NCBI RefSeq assembly: GCF_004959855.1
Contig: NZ_SPNT01000001.1
Coordinates: 248,001 to 312,000, forward strand
Length of the DNA: 64,000 nt
Direction of reading: 5' to 3'
From: Nitratireductor sp. XY-223
GTDB taxonomy: Bacteria; Pseudomonadota; Alphaproteobacteria; Rhizobiales; Rhizobiaceae
Every line of letters begins with the position of its first letter. Position 1 is the stretch's first letter. A program made the position numbers and the translations under genes. The notes under the pieces were generated by a model. That model was not told where the DNA came from. It was given only the letters and a program-made list of their open reading frames with translations, and ran no database searches. Positions 9,082 to 18,005 of this stretch are shown in pieces.

Positions 9082-9092
9082 TAGGGCCGACA

Positions 9093-9123
9093 GGCCCGCA
9101 CGTAAATGGGATGTTCCCGGGCC
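9093..9123 (+). promoter_or_regulatory. Hairpin between riboswitch and cbtB, possible expression platform
   Basis: GGCCCG (9093-9098) can pair with CGGGCC (9118-9123), immediately upstream of the cbtB ribosome-binding site CGGAGG (9129-9134). There is no T-run, so if this is the expression platform it more likely works by sequestering the translation start than by termination. Inferred from position only. Confidence 0.4.
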
Positions 9124-9139
9124 AGACACGGAGGTTGCT

Positions 9140-9319
9140 ATGGCTGCACAAACGGTTTCCACCACTTTGTCGCTGAGCGGGGCTCAGCGGTTCACGGTCG
9201 CGCTCTCGGCGCTGTTGCTGGGTGTTTTTCTCGTCTATGGAGCCGGGCTGGCGAATTCGGCCGTCCTGCACGACACCGCGCACGACACCCGCCACTCCTA
9301 CGGTTTTCCCTGCCACTAG
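9140..9319 (+). CDS. cbtB: Cobalt transporter subunit CbtB
   Basis: This 59-residue protein has one transmembrane segment (about residues 19-38) and a metal-ligand-rich C-terminus, HDTAHDTRHSYGFPCH, the hallmark of CbtB. With CbtA it forms a predicted cobalt transporter found under B12 riboswitches in alphaproteobacteria. The ATG at 9140 follows CGGAGG at 9129. It is the first gene after the riboswitch and is followed 13 bases later by cbtA. Function rests on family and regulation rather than direct evidence. Confidence 0.92.
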   Translation: MAAQTVSTTLSLSGAQRFTVALSALLLGVFLVYGAGLANSAVLHDTAHDTRHSYGFPCH

Positions 9320-9332
9320 GGGATGAACCGAC

Positions 9333-10073
9333 ATGTTGATCAGACTTTTGCTTGCCGCGATCGTGGCAGGATTGCTCTCGGGTGTACTGATGACCGGTGC
9401 CCAGGAGCTCAAGGTCACGCCGCTTATCCTGCATGCGGAGCAGTATGAGGGCGGCGAGGACACCCACCATGGCAACGTAACGCCGCTGCCCGGCCTGTCG
9501 CGGCTGGCGCAGTTCGTGTCGCCTGTAACGGCTGCCCACGCACACGGCGATGCCGAGGCGGCGGGCGGTATTCTGTTCGGCCTCAATCGGTTCGGCGGCA
9601 CGCTTATGGCAAATCTCGTCACGGGTGCCGGATTCGGACTGATCCTGCTGGCCGTCAGCCTTCTTACCGGCACCGGGATCACGCTGAAAAACGGTGTCCT
9701 GTGGGGCGCCGCCGGATGGCTGAGCTTCCAGTTCCTGCCGGCAATCGGGCTGCCGCCGGAACTGCCGGGCTTTCCGGCCGCGGACCTTGTCGAGCGGCAG
9801 ACATGGTGGATCGCAACCGTGGTGCTATCGGCGCTCGGCCTTTATTGCCTCGTGTTGCGGGAGGCGGCCTGGGCAAAGGCGCTCGGCGTTTTGCTGCTTG
9901 CCGCTCCGCATCTTTACGGCGCACCGCAGCCGACTGACATCGAAAGCAATGTTCCGGCGCTGCTCGGTGCGGAATTCGCCGTTGCGGCACTGGCGACGAC
10001 CGCCTTTTTCTGGGTGGTGCTCGGCCTGTTGCTCGGCGGTGCGATGGACCGTTTCGGACGTGCCGCACAATGA
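9333..10073 (+). CDS. cbtA: Cobalt transporter subunit CbtA
   Basis: The product is a 246-residue inner-membrane protein with about six hydrophobic segments. The loop between the first and second carries histidines (HHGN, AAHAHGD) that could bind metal, as in CbtA proteins. It pairs with CbtB immediately upstream, and the stop overlaps the start of cobP by four bases, showing it is part of the same transcription unit. The riboswitch and neighbouring cobalt-consuming enzymes support cobalt as substrate. Confidence 0.92.
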   Translation: MLIRLLLAAIVAGLLSGVLMTGAQELKVTPLILHAEQYEGGEDTHHGNVTPLPGLSRLAQFVSPVTAAHAHGDAEAAGGILFGLNRFGGTLMANLVTGAGFGLILLAVSLLTGTGITLKNGVLWGAAGWLSFQFLPAIGLPPELPGFPAADLVERQTWWIATVVLSALGLYCLVLREAAWAKALGVLLLAAPHLYGAPQPTDIESNVPALLGAEFAVAALATTAFFWVVLGLLLGGAMDRFGRAAQ

Positions 10074-10594
10074 ACCCGGAGAAACCGGGCAGGGTTCTTG
10101 TCCTGGGCGGCGCACGGTCCGGCAAGTCGGCCTTTGCGGAGGATTATGTCGAACGCTCCGGGCTCGAACCGGTCTATGTCGCGACCGGCCGCTCCTTCGA
10201 TCAGGAGATGGATGAGCGGATACGCCATCACAAGGCGCGTCGGGGCGAGGGTTGGCGAACCGTCGAGGAGCCGTTGGCGCTTGTCGGCGCTCTCGACGAA
10301 TATTGCCGGGAAGGCCGGGCCGTGCTCGTCGACTGCCTGACCCTGTGGGTGACGAACCTGATGATGGCAGACCGGGACGTGGAGCGCGAGGGATCGGCGC
10401 TGGCTGTGTGCCTGGGCCGTTGTCAGGGAGCCGTGGTGCTTGTCTCCAACGAGGTGGGCCTCGGCATCGTGCCGGAAAACGCCATGGCGCGGGCGTTCCG
10501 CGACCACGCCGGGCGGCTGCATCAGCAAATCGCCGCGCAATGCGATGAAGTTTATTTCCTGGCGGCCGGGCTGCCTTTGAAGATGAAGGGTTGA
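10070..10594 (+). CDS. cobP: Adenosylcobinamide kinase / adenosylcobinamide-phosphate guanylyltransferase
   Basis: This 174-residue bifunctional enzyme phosphorylates adenosylcobinamide and then adds GMP, giving adenosylcobinamide-GDP for nucleotide-loop assembly. The P-loop GGARSGKS is at residues 13-20, and the conserved [12 protein letters not shown] and [11 protein letters not shown] segments of the CobU/CobP family follow. Length is typical. It overlaps cbtA by ATGA and precedes cobW by six bases, so it lies in the riboswitch-controlled operon. Confidence 0.95.
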   Translation: MNPEKPGRVLVLGGARSGKSAFAEDYVERSGLEPVYVATGRSFDQEMDERIRHHKARRGEGWRTVEEPLALVGALDEYCREGRAVLVDCLTLWVTNLMMADRDVEREGSALAVCLGRCQGAVVLVSNEVGLGIVPENAMARAFRDHAGRLHQQIAAQCDEVYFLAAGLPLKMKG

Positions 10595-10600
10595 ATCAAC

Positions 10601-11674
10601 ATGCAGGGTCAGAAAATCCCAGCCACAGTGATCACCGGGTTCCTCGGCGCCGGCAAAACCACCATGATCCGCAATCTGCTCGGCGATGCCGGCGGACGGA
10701 AGATCGCGCTGATCGTCAATGAATTCGGCGATCTGGGTGTCGACGGCGAGGTGCTGAAGGGCTGCGGCGCCGAGAACTGCACGGAGGACGACATCGTCGA
10801 GCTGACCAATGGCTGCATCTGCTGCACGGTCGCCGACGATTTCATCCCGACGATGGAAAAGCTGCTGGAGCGCGAGGAAAGGCCTGATCATATCGTTATC
10901 GAAACATCGGGCCTGGCGCTGCCGCAGCCGCTGGTCGCGGCCTTCAACTGGCCGGGCATCAAGACGCAGGTCACCGTCGACGGCGTTATCACCGTGGTGG
11001 ACAGCGCGGCCGTCGCCGGCGGCCGGTTCGCCGATGATCACGACAGGCTCGACGCGCAACGACGGGCCGACGATGCGCTCGACCATGAAAGCCCGCTGGA
11101 AGAACTCTTCGAAGACCAGTTGACGGCGGCCGACCTCATCATCCTCAACAAGGCCGACCTTGTCGACGCGTCCGGGCTGGAAACGGTGCGGCACGACATC
11201 GCCGGCCGCTCGCGCCGCAATCCGGCAATGGTCACCGCGCGCCAGGGCCAGGTGCCGTCGAGCGTGCTGCTCGGTCTCGGCATGGAAAGCGAGAGCGATA
11301 TCGATAACCGCAAATCGCATCACGAGCTGGAGCACGAGGCCGCGCACGAGGCGGGCGAGGACCACGATCACGACCATGACGCGTTCGAGAGCTTCGTTGT
11401 CGATGCCGGCGCGATAACCGATCAGGATGCTTTCATCGCCACGCTAAATGGCGTCGTTGCAAAGCACGACATCCTTCGCCTGAAGGGCTTTGCGCATGTG
11501 CCGGACAAGCCCATGCGCCTGGTCGTCCAAGCCGTCGGAGCGCGGATCGACAGCTATTACGACCGCCCCTGGGGAACGGCCGAGGACAGGTCGACACGGC
11601 TGGTGGTCATCGGGTTGCACGACATCGACCGGGCCGCGATCGCAAACGCGATCCGCCGCGCTGCACGGGGCTGA
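10601..11674 (+). CDS. cobW: CobW GTPase, cobalt metallochaperone
   Basis: This is a 357-residue COG0523 GTPase thought to deliver cobalt to the CobNST chelatase. The Walker A motif GFLGAGKTT is at residues 13-21, and the metal-binding GCICC motif at 71-75. A His/Asp/Glu-rich linker (HEAAHEAGEDHDHDHD, about residues 244-260) separates the GTPase from the C-terminal CobW domain. Position directly before cobN is the classic arrangement. The operon is controlled by the B12 riboswitch upstream of cbtB. Confidence 0.95.
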   Translation: MQGQKIPATVITGFLGAGKTTMIRNLLGDAGGRKIALIVNEFGDLGVDGEVLKGCGAENCTEDDIVELTNGCICCTVADDFIPTMEKLLEREERPDHIVIETSGLALPQPLVAAFNWPGIKTQVTVDGVITVVDSAAVAGGRFADDHDRLDAQRRADDALDHESPLEELFEDQLTAADLIILNKADLVDASGLETVRHDIAGRSRRNPAMVTARQGQVPSSVLLGLGMESESDIDNRKSHHELEHEAAHEAGEDHDHDHDAFESFVVDAGAITDQDAFIATLNGVVAKHDILRLKGFAHVPDKPMRLVVQAVGARIDSYYDRPWGTAEDRSTRLVVIGLHDIDRAAIANAIRRAARG

Positions 11675-11681
11675 CAAGACC

Positions 11682-14600
11682 ATGCACCTGCTGCTCGCCC
11701 AGAAAGGTTCGATTTCTGACGGCAACGAGGCGGTCGATCTTGGCCAGACGCCGGGCGAGATCGTCTTCCTGACGGCGGCGGACACGGAACTTGCGAGTCT
11801 CGCCAAGGCGTGTCAGGCGCTGAAAGCGGCGGCGCCGCAGGTCCGGCTGGCCAATCTGATGGAACTGCGCCATCCCATGTCCGTCGACACCTATGTCGAA
11901 CGGACGGCCCGGCACGCCAGGCTGATCATCGTGCGGGCGCTCGGCGGCGCCAGTTATTTCTCCTACGTGCTGGAAGCCCTGCATGCGGCCGCTACCCAGC
12001 AGGGAATATTGATGGCGGCCCTGCCGGGCGACGACAAGCCGGATCCGGGCCTCGCCCAATTCAGCACGATGGCCGCAGAAGATGTCGACGCGTTGTGGCG
12101 TTATCTCGTTGAGGGCGGCGCGCCCAATACGGTCTCCTTCCTGAACTATTGCTCGGCGCTGCTCGACGGTTCGGAGCGGCCACCGGCGGCGGTGCCGCTG
12201 CTGAAATCAGGCCTGTGGTGGCCGGGCGCGGACAATCCGTCGATCGACGACGTGGTTTCCCGGGATGACAGGCGCCCAGTGGTGCCGATCTGTTTTTACC
12301 GAGCGCTGGTTCAGAGCGGCCAGACGCAGCCGGTCGAAGCACTGATCCGGGCGCTGCAGGCCGAAGGCATGCAGCCGGTGCCGATCTTCATCTCCAGCCT
12401 GAAGGATCCGGTCTCGGTCGCAACCGTCGAAACGCTGTTCGCAGGATGTCCCCCCGATGTCGTCGTCAATGCCACCGGCTTTGCGGTCTCGTCTCCGGGC
12501 GGGTCGCGCAAGCCGACGGTTCTGGAATCGACCGGGGCGGTGGTGCTGCAGGCGATCTTCTCCGGTTCGACACGGGACGCCTGGCAAGAATCGGCGCAGG
12601 GCCTGACGGCGCGTGACCTTGCGATGAACGTGGCGCTGCCCGAGGTCGACGGGCGGGTGCTCAGCCGCGCGGTCTCGTTCAAATCGGCGACCTTCTACGA
12701 TGAGGCGGTGGAAGCCAACATCGTCACCCACGAGCCGCTTGCCGACCGTGTCGCCTTTGTCGCCCGGCTGGCCGCCGGCTGGGCCCGGCTGCGGCGGCGT
12801 ACCGAAAGCGAGCGGCGCGTCGCGCTCATTATGGCCAATTACCCGAATCGGGACGGGCGGCTCGGCAACGGCGTCGGGCTCGATACGCCCGCCGGGACGA
12901 TCGAGGTGCTGCGCGCTCTGGCGGCCTCTGGCTATGCGCTCGACGAGGTGCCCGGCGACGGCGACGCGCTGATGCGCCACCTCATGGCCGGCCCCACCAA
13001 TGCCGCCGTCGATGCGCGGGACATCCGCGAAACTCTCGATCTCGCGGCCTACCAGAGTTATTTCGAAAGCCTTCCACAGATCATTCGCGAGGCGGTCCAG
13101 GCGCGCTGGGGAGAGCCGGAGGACGATCCCTATTTCCTCGCTGGTCGCGCTGCCTTCGCCCTGCCGCTCGCCCGCTTCGGCCACGTCGTGGTCGGTATCC
13201 AGCCGGCGCGCGGCTACAACATCGATCCGAAGGAAAGCTACCACTGCCCGGATCTCGTGCCGCCGCACGGCTATTTCGCCTTCTACGCCTTCCTGCGCGC
13301 GCAGTTCGGCGCCGACGCCATTGTGCACATGGGAAAGCACGGCAATCTCGAATGGCTGCCCGGCAAGGCGCTGGCGCTTTCCGAGGCCTGTTATCCCGAG
13401 GCCCTGCTCAGCGCGGTGCCGCATCTTTATCCGTTCATCGTCAACGATCCGGGCGAGGGGACGCAGGCGAAGCGGCGCACGGCCGCCGTCATCATCGATC
13501 ACCTCACACCGCCGCTGACCCGCGCTGAAAGCTACGGGCCGCTGAAGGATCTCGAGGCGCTGGTCGACGAATATTACGAGGCGGCGGGCGGCGATCCGCG
13601 CCGCCTGCGGCTCCTGAAAGGGCAGATCCTCGACCTCGTCCGCGATATCGGCCTCGATATGGATGCCGGCATTGCCGAGAGCGACGGCGACGATACCGCG
13701 CTTGCAAAGCTCGATGCTTATCTGTGCGACTTGAAGGAAATGCAGATCCGCGACGGCCTGCACATTTTCGGCAAGGCCCCGGAAGGCAGGCTGCTCGACG
13801 ACCTGGTCTGCGCCCTGGCGCGGGTGCCGCGCGGCCTCGGCGAGGCGGGCGACGCCAGCCTGCAGCGCGCCATTGCCGACGATCTCGGCCTTTCGTTCGA
13901 TCCGCTCGACTGCGAAATGGCGGCGCCCTGGAAGGGACCGCGGCCGGACCTTTTGACCGGGGTGAGTGACGAATCGTGGCGCACGGCCGGCGACACCGTG
14001 GAGCGGGTGGAACTCCTCGCGCAAGCCCTCGTTTCGGGCTCTGTTGCATGTCCAAAGGACTGGAAGGCTGCGGCGTCCGTGCTCGCCGAAATCGACGAGA
14101 ACCTGCGGCCCGCGGTGCAGCGGTCCGGCCGCGCCGAGATCGATGGGCTGATGGCGGGCCTTTCCGGGCGATTTGTCGAACCCGGCCCGTCGGGGGCGCC
14201 GACGCGCGGGCGCCCGGACGTGCTTCCGACGGGGCGCAATTTCTATTCGGTCGACAGCCGCAGCGTGCCGACGCCGGCGGCCTGGGAACTCGGCAGGAAA
14301 TCCGCCGAGATGCTGGTTGCCCGCTACACGCAGGACAATGGCGAGTGGCCGACCTCCTTCGGCCTGACCGCCTGGGGCACGTCCAATATGCGCACCGGCG
14401 GCGACGATATCGCCCAGGCGTTGGCCCTGATCGGCGTCAAACCGGTATGGGACCACGCATCGCGCCGGGTGACCGGATACGAGGTCATCCCGCTTGCGGT
14501 CCTCGGCCGCCCACGCGTCGATGTGACCCTGCGCATCTCCGGCTTCTTCCGCGATGCGTTTCCCGACCAGATCGCGCTGTTCGACAAGGCAGTGCGTGCC

Positions 14601-15440
14601 GTCGGCGCGCTGGAAGAGGACGAAGCGGACAATCCCGTCGCGGCACGCATGCAAAGCGACAGGAAATCGCTCATTGCAGCGGGCGCGGATGAACAATCCG
14701 CTTCGGAACGGGCCGGCTATCGCGTTTTCGGCTCGAAGCCCGGAGCCTATGGCGCCGGACTGCAGGCGCTGATCGACGAGAGGGGCTGGCAAACACAGGC
14801 GGATCTTGCCGAGGCCTATCTCGTATGGGGCGGCTATGCCTACGGCGCCCAGGCTGAAGGCAAGGCCGAACGGCAGCAGTTCGAAAGGCGTCTGCGGGGT
14901 GTCGAGGCGGTGGTACAGAACCAGGACAACCGCGAACACGACCTTCTCGACAGCGACGACTACTACCAGTTCGAGGGCGGCATGACGGCGGCGGTCGAGA
15001 CGCTGTCGGGCGCACGCCCCGCCATCTATCACAACGATCATTCGCGGCCCGAGAAACCGGTGATCCGGACGCTCGATGAGGAAATCGCCCGGGTCGTGCG
15101 CGGCCGGGCGGTCAATCCCAAATGGATTGCCGGCGTCATGCGTCACGGCTACAAGGGCGCATTCGAGATCGCCGCCACGGTCGACTACCTGTTCGCCTTC
15201 GCGGCGACGACGGGCGCGGTGCGCGACCATCACTTCGAGGCCGTCTACAAGGCTTTCGTCATGGACGACGCCGTGCGCGAGTTCATCGAGGAGCACAATC
15301 TGCCGGCCCTGCGCGAAATCGCCGAGCGGCTTGAAGAGGCGATCGACAGGGGTCTTTGGACACCGCGCTCCAATTCGGCGCGGTTCGGTCTCAAGGCGCT
15401 GGCCGGCAAAACGGAGGAAAGGCTGTCGGGACATGGCTGA
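11682..15440 (+). CDS. cobN: Cobaltochelatase subunit CobN
   Basis: This 1252-residue large subunit of the ATP-dependent aerobic cobaltochelatase inserts cobalt into hydrogenobyrinic acid a,c-diamide together with CobS and CobT, which are not in this window. The start MHLLLAQKG at 11682 lies seven bases after the cobW stop; the frame is open back to 11490 only inside cobW. The CobN/BchH signature IVHMGKHGNLEWLPGK is present near the middle, and conserved motifs run to the C-terminus without disruption. The length agrees with known CobN proteins (about 1275). A very long open frame on the opposite strand is a composition artefact. Confidence 0.96.
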   Translation: MHLLLAQKGSISDGNEAVDLGQTPGEIVFLTAADTELASLAKACQALKAAAPQVRLANLMELRHPMSVDTYVERTARHARLIIVRALGGASYFSYVLEALHAAATQQGILMAALPGDDKPDPGLAQFSTMAAEDVDALWRYLVEGGAPNTVSFLNYCSALLDGSERPPAAVPLLKSGLWWPGADNPSIDDVVSRDDRRPVVPICFYRALVQSGQTQPVEALIRALQAEGMQPVPIFISSLKDPVSVATVETLFAGCPPDVVVNATGFAVSSPGGSRKPTVLESTGAVVLQAIFSGSTRDAWQESAQGLTARDLAMNVALPEVDGRVLSRAVSFKSATFYDEAVEANIVTHEPLADRVAFVARLAAGWARLRRRTESERRVALIMANYPNRDGRLGNGVGLDTPAGTIEVLRALAASGYALDEVPGDGDALMRHLMAGPTNAAVDARDIRETLDLAAYQSYFESLPQIIREAVQARWGEPEDDPYFLAGRAAFALPLARFGHVVVGIQPARGYNIDPKESYHCPDLVPPHGYFAFYAFLRAQFGADAIVHMGKHGNLEWLPGKALALSEACYPEALLSAVPHLYPFIVNDPGEGTQAKRRTAAVIIDHLTPPLTRAESYGPLKDLEALVDEYYEAAGGDPRRLRLLKGQILDLVRDIGLDMDAGIAESDGDDTALAKLDAYLCDLKEMQIRDGLHIFGKAPEGRLLDDLVCALARVPRGLGEAGDASLQRAIADDLGLSFDPLDCEMAAPWKGPRPDLLTGVSDESWRTAGDTVERVELLAQALVSGSVACPKDWKAAASVLAEIDENLRPAVQRSGRAEIDGLMAGLSGRFVEPGPSGAPTRGRPDVLPTGRNFYSVDSRSVPTPAAWELGRKSAEMLVARYTQDNGEWPTSFGLTAWGTSNMRTGGDDIAQALALIGVKPVWDHASRRVTGYEVIPLAVLGRPRVDVTLRISGFFRDAFPDQIALFDKAVRAVGALEEDEADNPVAARMQSDRKSLIAAGADEQSASERAGYRVFGSKPGAYGAGLQALIDERGWQTQADLAEAYLVWGGYAYGAQAEGKAERQQFERRLRGVEAVVQNQDNREHDLLDSDDYYQFEGGMTAAVETLSGARPAIYHNDHSRPEKPVIRTLDEEIARVVRGRAVNPKWIAGVMRHGYKGAFEIAATVDYLFAFAATTGAVRDHHFEAVYKAFVMDDAVREFIEEHNLPALREIAERLEEAIDRGLWTPRSNSARFGLKALAGKTEERLSGHG

Positions 15441-16071
15441 AAAATCGGACAAACTCAAGAACCTCTCGGAAGAGGAACTGAACGCGCGGCACGCCGAAAA
15501 GATGAAGAAGAAGAAAGCGGCGCGCGACAAGATCATCGCCACCAAGACCATCGAGAAGGGCCTGACGATCATCCACAGCGGCAAGGGCAAGGGCAAGTCG
15601 ACCGCCGCCTTCGGGATGATCTTCCGGGCCATCGGCAACGGCATGAAGGTCGGTGTCGTGCAGTTCGTCAAGGGCAAGTGGGGCACCGGCGAGCGCAAGG
15701 TGCTGGAGGCGTTTCCCGAGCAGGTGACGCTGGCGACGATGGGCGAGGGCTTCACTTGGGAGACGCAGGATCGGCAACGCGACATCGCGGCGGCCCGTCA
15801 GGCCTGGGAGAAGGCCAAGGAGATGATCCTCGACGATAAGCACGACATGGTGCTGTGCGACGAGCTCAATATCGTGCTTCGCTACGACTACCTGCCGGTC
15901 GAGGAGATCATCGAGACCCTGAAGCAGAAGCCCGAGATGAAGCATGTCATCATAACCGGCCGGAACGCCAAGGAGGAACTGATCGGTTTCGCCGACCTGG
16001 TGACCGAGATGGAGATGGTCAAGCACCCGTTCCGGTCGGGGGTCAAGGCCCAGGTGGGGATCGAGTTTTAG
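15433..16071 (+). CDS. cobO: Cob(I)yrinic acid a,c-diamide adenosyltransferase
   Basis: This 212-residue CobA/CobO-type corrinoid adenosyltransferase attaches the 5'-deoxyadenosyl group from ATP to cobalt(I). The P-loop GKGKGKST is at residues 50-57, and an Arg/Lys-rich N-terminal region typical of CobO precedes it. The ATG overlaps the end of cobN. Its last 28 codons (15988-16071) recur in shortened, diverged form at 17925-18002, beyond a lower-GC insert, so the 3' end of this gene appears to be a recombination or integration boundary. The protein itself looks intact. Confidence 0.95.
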   Translation: MAEKSDKLKNLSEEELNARHAEKMKKKKAARDKIIATKTIEKGLTIIHSGKGKGKSTAAFGMIFRAIGNGMKVGVVQFVKGKWGTGERKVLEAFPEQVTLATMGEGFTWETQDRQRDIAAARQAWEKAKEMILDDKHDMVLCDELNIVLRYDYLPVEEIIETLKQKPEMKHVIITGRNAKEELIGFADLVTEMEMVKHPFRSGVKAQVGIEF

Positions 16072-16252
16072 GGCTGGGCTCGTTGATCGAGGCAACTAGA
16101 TTGCACGAACGGCAATTGGCAGGAATGCGGACGAAGCTGCCGTTCATCTCTGCGCAGTGAAAGCCATTTTGGACTCAGATGTTGCGAAGCAAGAAAGACG
16201 GAAAACAGGCGAGTTCGAAGACTCCGGTTGGAATCTCTCGGATAGCTTGCGC

Positions 16253-16786
16253 TCATTCAACCTTTCGCCCAAACCACATACGGCCCATCAAGCGGTCCTG
16301 GCGCACGAACTGGTGGTAGGCCCACCCCAACACGTGTAGAGCGATCAATAGCAACAAAAGCGTGGCTACAATCCCGTGCGCTGTACGCGCAGCTATGTCA
16401 TTGAAACTGGCAGGCAAAGCCGCGTCTGAACCACCGAATGCGATGGCGAAAACATCCGCAGAAAAGGCAATCCCCAGGCCGCTGGCTACCATCGCAAAAA
16501 CCAGCACATACAGTGCCGCATGCGCAACCTGCGTTCCAAAGTTGAGCGTGGGATGTCCGGTGTCCGCAAGAGGCGGCTTGCGTGTAAACACACGGATCGC
16601 AAGACGAGCCAACATCAGCCCGCCAATGCACAGGCCCCATATCATGTGCCCGGTGAGCGCGGTGATCTTTTGCGGATCAGAGTTCTTCATGTCCGCGAGC
16701 ATCGGTCCGCCAACAATCAACGAAATGAGGATCATGATCGCGACAAGCCAATGAAGCACTACAAGCAAAGGGTGATATCTGTTCAT
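16253..16786 (-). CDS. Cytochrome b561-family membrane protein
   Basis: This encodes a 177-residue four-helix inner-membrane b-type cytochrome, likely passing electrons from quinol or another donor. Four hydrophobic helices are visible, with candidate haem-ligand histidines in LHWLVA (residue 12), GHMIWG (about 47), AHAALY and ALHVLG near the C-terminus. Length fits bacterial cytochrome b561 / YceJ proteins. It is divergent from a LysR regulator 144 bases away, which probably controls it. GC is lower than in the flanking cob genes, consistent with acquisition by transfer. The physiological partner is unknown. Confidence 0.85.
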   Translation of the reverse strand: MNRYHPLLVVLHWLVAIMILISLIVGGPMLADMKNSDPQKITALTGHMIWGLCIGGLMLARLAIRVFTRKPPLADTGHPTLNFGTQVAHAALYVLVFAMVASGLGIAFSADVFAIAFGGSDAALPASFNDIAARTAHGIVATLLLLLIALHVLGWAYHQFVRQDRLMGRMWFGRKVE

Positions 16787-16900
16787 CGAACGTTTCCTTG
16801 TGAAGCCGACACGCGAGCAACGCTCCCTTTGTCCGCGGTCTATTTCGATGCGATTTAACAGATGGCCATTCGGTCAAGAATATAACAAAATAGAATGTGC

Positions 16901-16918
16901 TGTTACAAATGTGGAACA
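16901..16918. promoter_or_regulatory. Candidate LysR operator between divergent genes
   Basis: TGTT (16901-16904) and AACA (16915-16918) form an interrupted inverted repeat with a T-rich/A-rich layout typical of LysR-type boxes. It is 13 bases before the LysR start in the cytochrome b561/LysR intergenic region. Assignment is by pattern and position only. Confidence 0.35.
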
Positions 16919-16930
16919 CATGGCAACGAT

Positions 16931-17800
16931 ATGAGATCATTTGATTGGGAGCTACTGCCATATTTTCTTGCTGTCGCCCGGACGGGCAGCTTGCGCGCCG
17001 CGGCAAGCACGATCAACGCAAGCTATGGAACCGTAAACCGAAACATCCAGGCGCTAGAAGCCAGCTACGGCGTCCGCCTGTTTCACCGCTCCAAACGCGG
17101 GTTCGCTCTCACCGAGTTCGGAGAGGCTTTGCTGCCTGTTGTTGAGGATGCCGAACAAACTATTCTGGCCGCGCGCAAAAAGGTGGAAGGGCTGGACAGG
17201 AGCGAGTCGGGTACAATCCGCTTCTCGCTTTCTCCGACACTCGCCTATGACTTTGTCGCGCCAATTATAGGGCGCTTTCATGAAAAGTACCCGAAGATCG
17301 ACATCGAATTTCACCTAACGTCGGAAGTTGAATCCATCACCAACGACGAAACCGACGTCTCGCTTCGCGCTGCTGAGAGCGTCGTAGATGATGTTGTTGC
17401 ACGAAAGCTCTTCAGGCTGATTTTGGGTGTCTATGCGAGTGAGACCTACGTTCAAAACGTATTCCCGAACTCAGGCCGTCAGGGCGAAGGGTTGAGTTGG
17501 ATTGGATTAGCTGACGAAAACTGGCGCCCACCGCCGATGTTCCAGATGGCCCAAATGCGGCACAGGGTGAGCGACGGTTATATGCGTGCTTGCCTGTTGA
17601 ACCAGCATTGCGGGATGTCGCCTATGCCAACCATATTCGAGAGTTCATTTCCAAACCTTCGCCGCGTGCCGGGTACAGATTTGTCAAAAGGTCCATGGCT
17701 ATGGATCTTGCTGCATTCTGATCTTCAAAAGACAGTACGGGTTCGCAGATTTGTCGACTTTCTGGCAGAGGAACTGCTCTCTTTGAAGCGTGCACTGTAG
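16931..17800 (+). CDS. LysR-family transcriptional regulator
   Basis: The product is a 289-residue LysR-type regulator. The N-terminal winged helix-turn-helix covers about residues 1-60 (FLAVARTGSLRAAASTINASYGTVNRNIQALE), and the rest is the substrate-binding domain. The ATG at 16931 is preferred over upstream in-frame codons because the HTH then begins at the usual distance from the terminus. It diverges from cytochrome b561, its likely target. Base composition is clearly more AT-rich than in the neighbouring genes, as expected for transferred DNA. The inducer is unknown. Confidence 0.88.
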   Translation: MRSFDWELLPYFLAVARTGSLRAAASTINASYGTVNRNIQALEASYGVRLFHRSKRGFALTEFGEALLPVVEDAEQTILAARKKVEGLDRSESGTIRFSLSPTLAYDFVAPIIGRFHEKYPKIDIEFHLTSEVESITNDETDVSLRAAESVVDDVVARKLFRLILGVYASETYVQNVFPNSGRQGEGLSWIGLADENWRPPPMFQMAQMRHRVSDGYMRACLLNQHCGMSPMPTIFESSFPNLRRVPGTDLSKGPWLWILLHSDLQKTVRVRRFVDFLAEELLSLKRAL

Positions 17801-17924
17801 TTTACAATCGATGGCATTCTGGAACGCTCATCAATCTCGCAAAGTCGAGCTTTGCCGCAACGCAGTGGCGGACACTCGCTGCGGCGCAGCGAAAGCCTGC
17901 TCTTTGTATGAACTTCCGCGTCAT

Positions 17925-18002
17925 TTCGCCGACCTGGCGACCGAGATGGTCAAGCATCCGTTTCGCTCCGGCGTCAAGGCACTGGTGGGGATCGAATTTT
18001 AG
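17925..18002 (+). pseudogene. cobO 3'-end remnant (26 codons)
   Basis: This stretch encodes FADLATEMVKHPFRSGVKAL and then VGIEF-stop, matching the C-terminus of cobO. Against the intact gene (15988-16071), 69 of 78 aligned bases agree and two codons are missing. Of the nine substitutions, seven are silent and two change residues (V to A, Q to L). There is no start or upstream cobO sequence, so it is a displaced 3' end rather than a gene. It ends four bases from the convergent histidine kinase stop. Confidence 0.85.
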
Positions 18003-18005
18003 AGC

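Larger units (their letters stand above)
16072..18002. mobile_element. Lower-GC insert bounded by cobO 3' ends (putative small island)
   Basis: Between the cobO stop and a second, diverged copy of the cobO 3' end lies DNA with visibly lower GC than its surroundings (26 of 60 bases in 17281-17340). It contains only a cytochrome b561 gene and a divergent LysR gene, with short gene-free stretches on either side. No integrase or transposase is seen. The arrangement resembles an element that entered at the 3' end of cobO and regenerated it, or an allelic exchange. The boundaries given are approximate. Confidence 0.55.

Noticed and set aside
12207-15785. Very long minus-strand open frame (about 1190 codons) opposite cobN
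   Set aside because: It is the mirror of cobN in GC-rich DNA with strong third-position bias. No domain or motif is seen, and cobN itself is complete and recognisable.
16072-16252. Short frames just after cobO
   Set aside because: They continue from shadows of cobO and have no start signal or domain. The segment is probably flanking debris of the insert.
17790-18002. A 70-codon gene overlapping the cobO remnant
   Set aside because: Only its last 26 codons are meaningful, as the displaced cobO end; the upstream part has no similarity to cobO and no start signal.
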